32,247 bases of DNA from Deltaproteobacteria bacterium (GTDB taxonomy: Bacteria; Myxococcota_A; UBA9160). The stretch is taken from contig JADLGR010000164.1 in the NCBI GenBank assembly GCA_020849175.1, positions 1 to 32,247 on the forward strand, given 5' to 3'. Below are positions 31,984-32,247 of this stretch, piece after piece (within the stretch, counting starts at the first letter, position 1; each line of letters begins with the position of its first letter). The position numbers were made by a program, and so were the translations under genes. The notes under the pieces were generated by a model that did not search any database, was not told where the DNA came from, and worked only from the letters and a program-made list of their open reading frames with translations.

Positions 31984-32247
31984 TCAGCGCTCGGCCGGTG
32001 CTGCCGGCGGCGCACTCGCAGCCGGATCCCGCCCGATCGTGACCTCGAATCCCTGGACGCTCTTGCCTCCCTGCCCGTCTTCGACGGCGACCTCGACCGC
32101 GTGCGCGCCAGTCTGCGCCGGAGCGGGCGCCCAGCGGATCGCCCCATCGAAGCGGTCGATCGTCATGCCCTCGGGCGCGCGATCGAGCGAGAAGCGAAGG
32201 CTCCGATCCCCATCGGGGTCCTTCGCCTCGACCACGTACTGGAAGAC
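31984..32247 (-). CDS. C-terminal end of a protein with a cadherin/Ig-like (He_PIG-type) domain (partial)
   Basis: The minus strand is open from the right edge to TGA at 31984-31986 (87 residues seen). The visible part, 'QYVVEAKDPDGDRSLRFSLD', 'RAPEGMTIDRFDGAIRWAPA' and 'TGAHAVEVAVEDGQGGKSVQ', is a putative Ig/cadherin-like repeat of the type found in tandem in surface and secreted proteins, ending in an Ala/Pro tail. The N-terminal part lies outside the window, so size and role are unknown. It converges on the sigma-54 regulator with a one-base gap between stops. Confidence 0.75.
   Translation of the reverse strand, partial: VFQYVVEAKDPDGDRSLRFSLDRAPEGMTIDRFDGAIRWAPAPAQTGAHAVEVAVEDGQGGKSVQGFEVTIGRDPAASAPPAAPAER

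Overview
The window is a G+C-rich stretch of bacterial chromosome with tightly packed genes and no insertion sequence, prophage or CRISPR array. The pilM-N-O-P-Q block followed by aroK and aroB, a sigma-54 response regulator, a Roadblock/LC7 protein, a PEP-CTERM protein and a probable selenoprotein together suggest a deltaproteobacterial-grade lineage (Myxococcota, Desulfobacterota or Binatota-like). This placement is inferred from gene content and order; no 16S or ribosomal protein gene is present.

Layout. 1-1880 (minus): an M19 dipeptidase-like gene followed one base later by the N-terminal part of a GH2 glycosidase that runs off the left edge. 2030-3685 (plus): an acyl-CoA synthetase. 3810-5303 (minus): a lipoprotein with a PI-PLC X domain and calcium-binding loops, then a small Fis-type DNA-binding protein. 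5552-6583 (plus): a DUF2156/MprF-C-like aminoacyl-lipid synthase domain. 6637-10024: a divergent pair of GGDEF-EAL proteins, both with altered GGDEF signatures and intact EAL motifs. 10068-10829 (plus): a peroxiredoxin-glutaredoxin fusion whose peroxidatic position is an in-frame TGA followed by a bacterial SECIS-like hairpin. 10826-11392 (minus): a PEP-CTERM protein. 11462-13408: a methyltransferase and an EamA transporter diverging from a dyad-rich intergenic region. 13464-16159 (plus): a second methyltransferase and a membrane acyltransferase with an SGNH domain. 16243-16318 (minus): tRNA-Gly(CCC) with a terminator-like hairpin.

16413-30384 (minus) is one long co-oriented block, in transcription order: XRE-type regulator, pilM, pilN, pilO, pilP, pilQ, a terminator-like hairpin, aroK, aroB, TPR protein, Roadblock/LC7 protein, aroQ, lipoate ligase-family protein, large TPR protein, ExeA-like ATPase. 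It joins the type IV pilus alignment complex and secretin with three shikimate-pathway enzymes and a group of TPR, Roadblock and AAA proteins that may serve motility or secretion (inference). 30618-31982 (plus) is a PilR/NtrC-like sigma-54 activator that diverges from the block. A partial cell-surface-type protein enters from the right edge (31984-32247, minus).

The main point of interest is the candidate selenoprotein at 10068-10829. A conventional gene caller would split it into a short truncated ORF and a second ORF with a false internal start. No intergenic stretch exceeds 300 bases; those with visible structure are listed as features.
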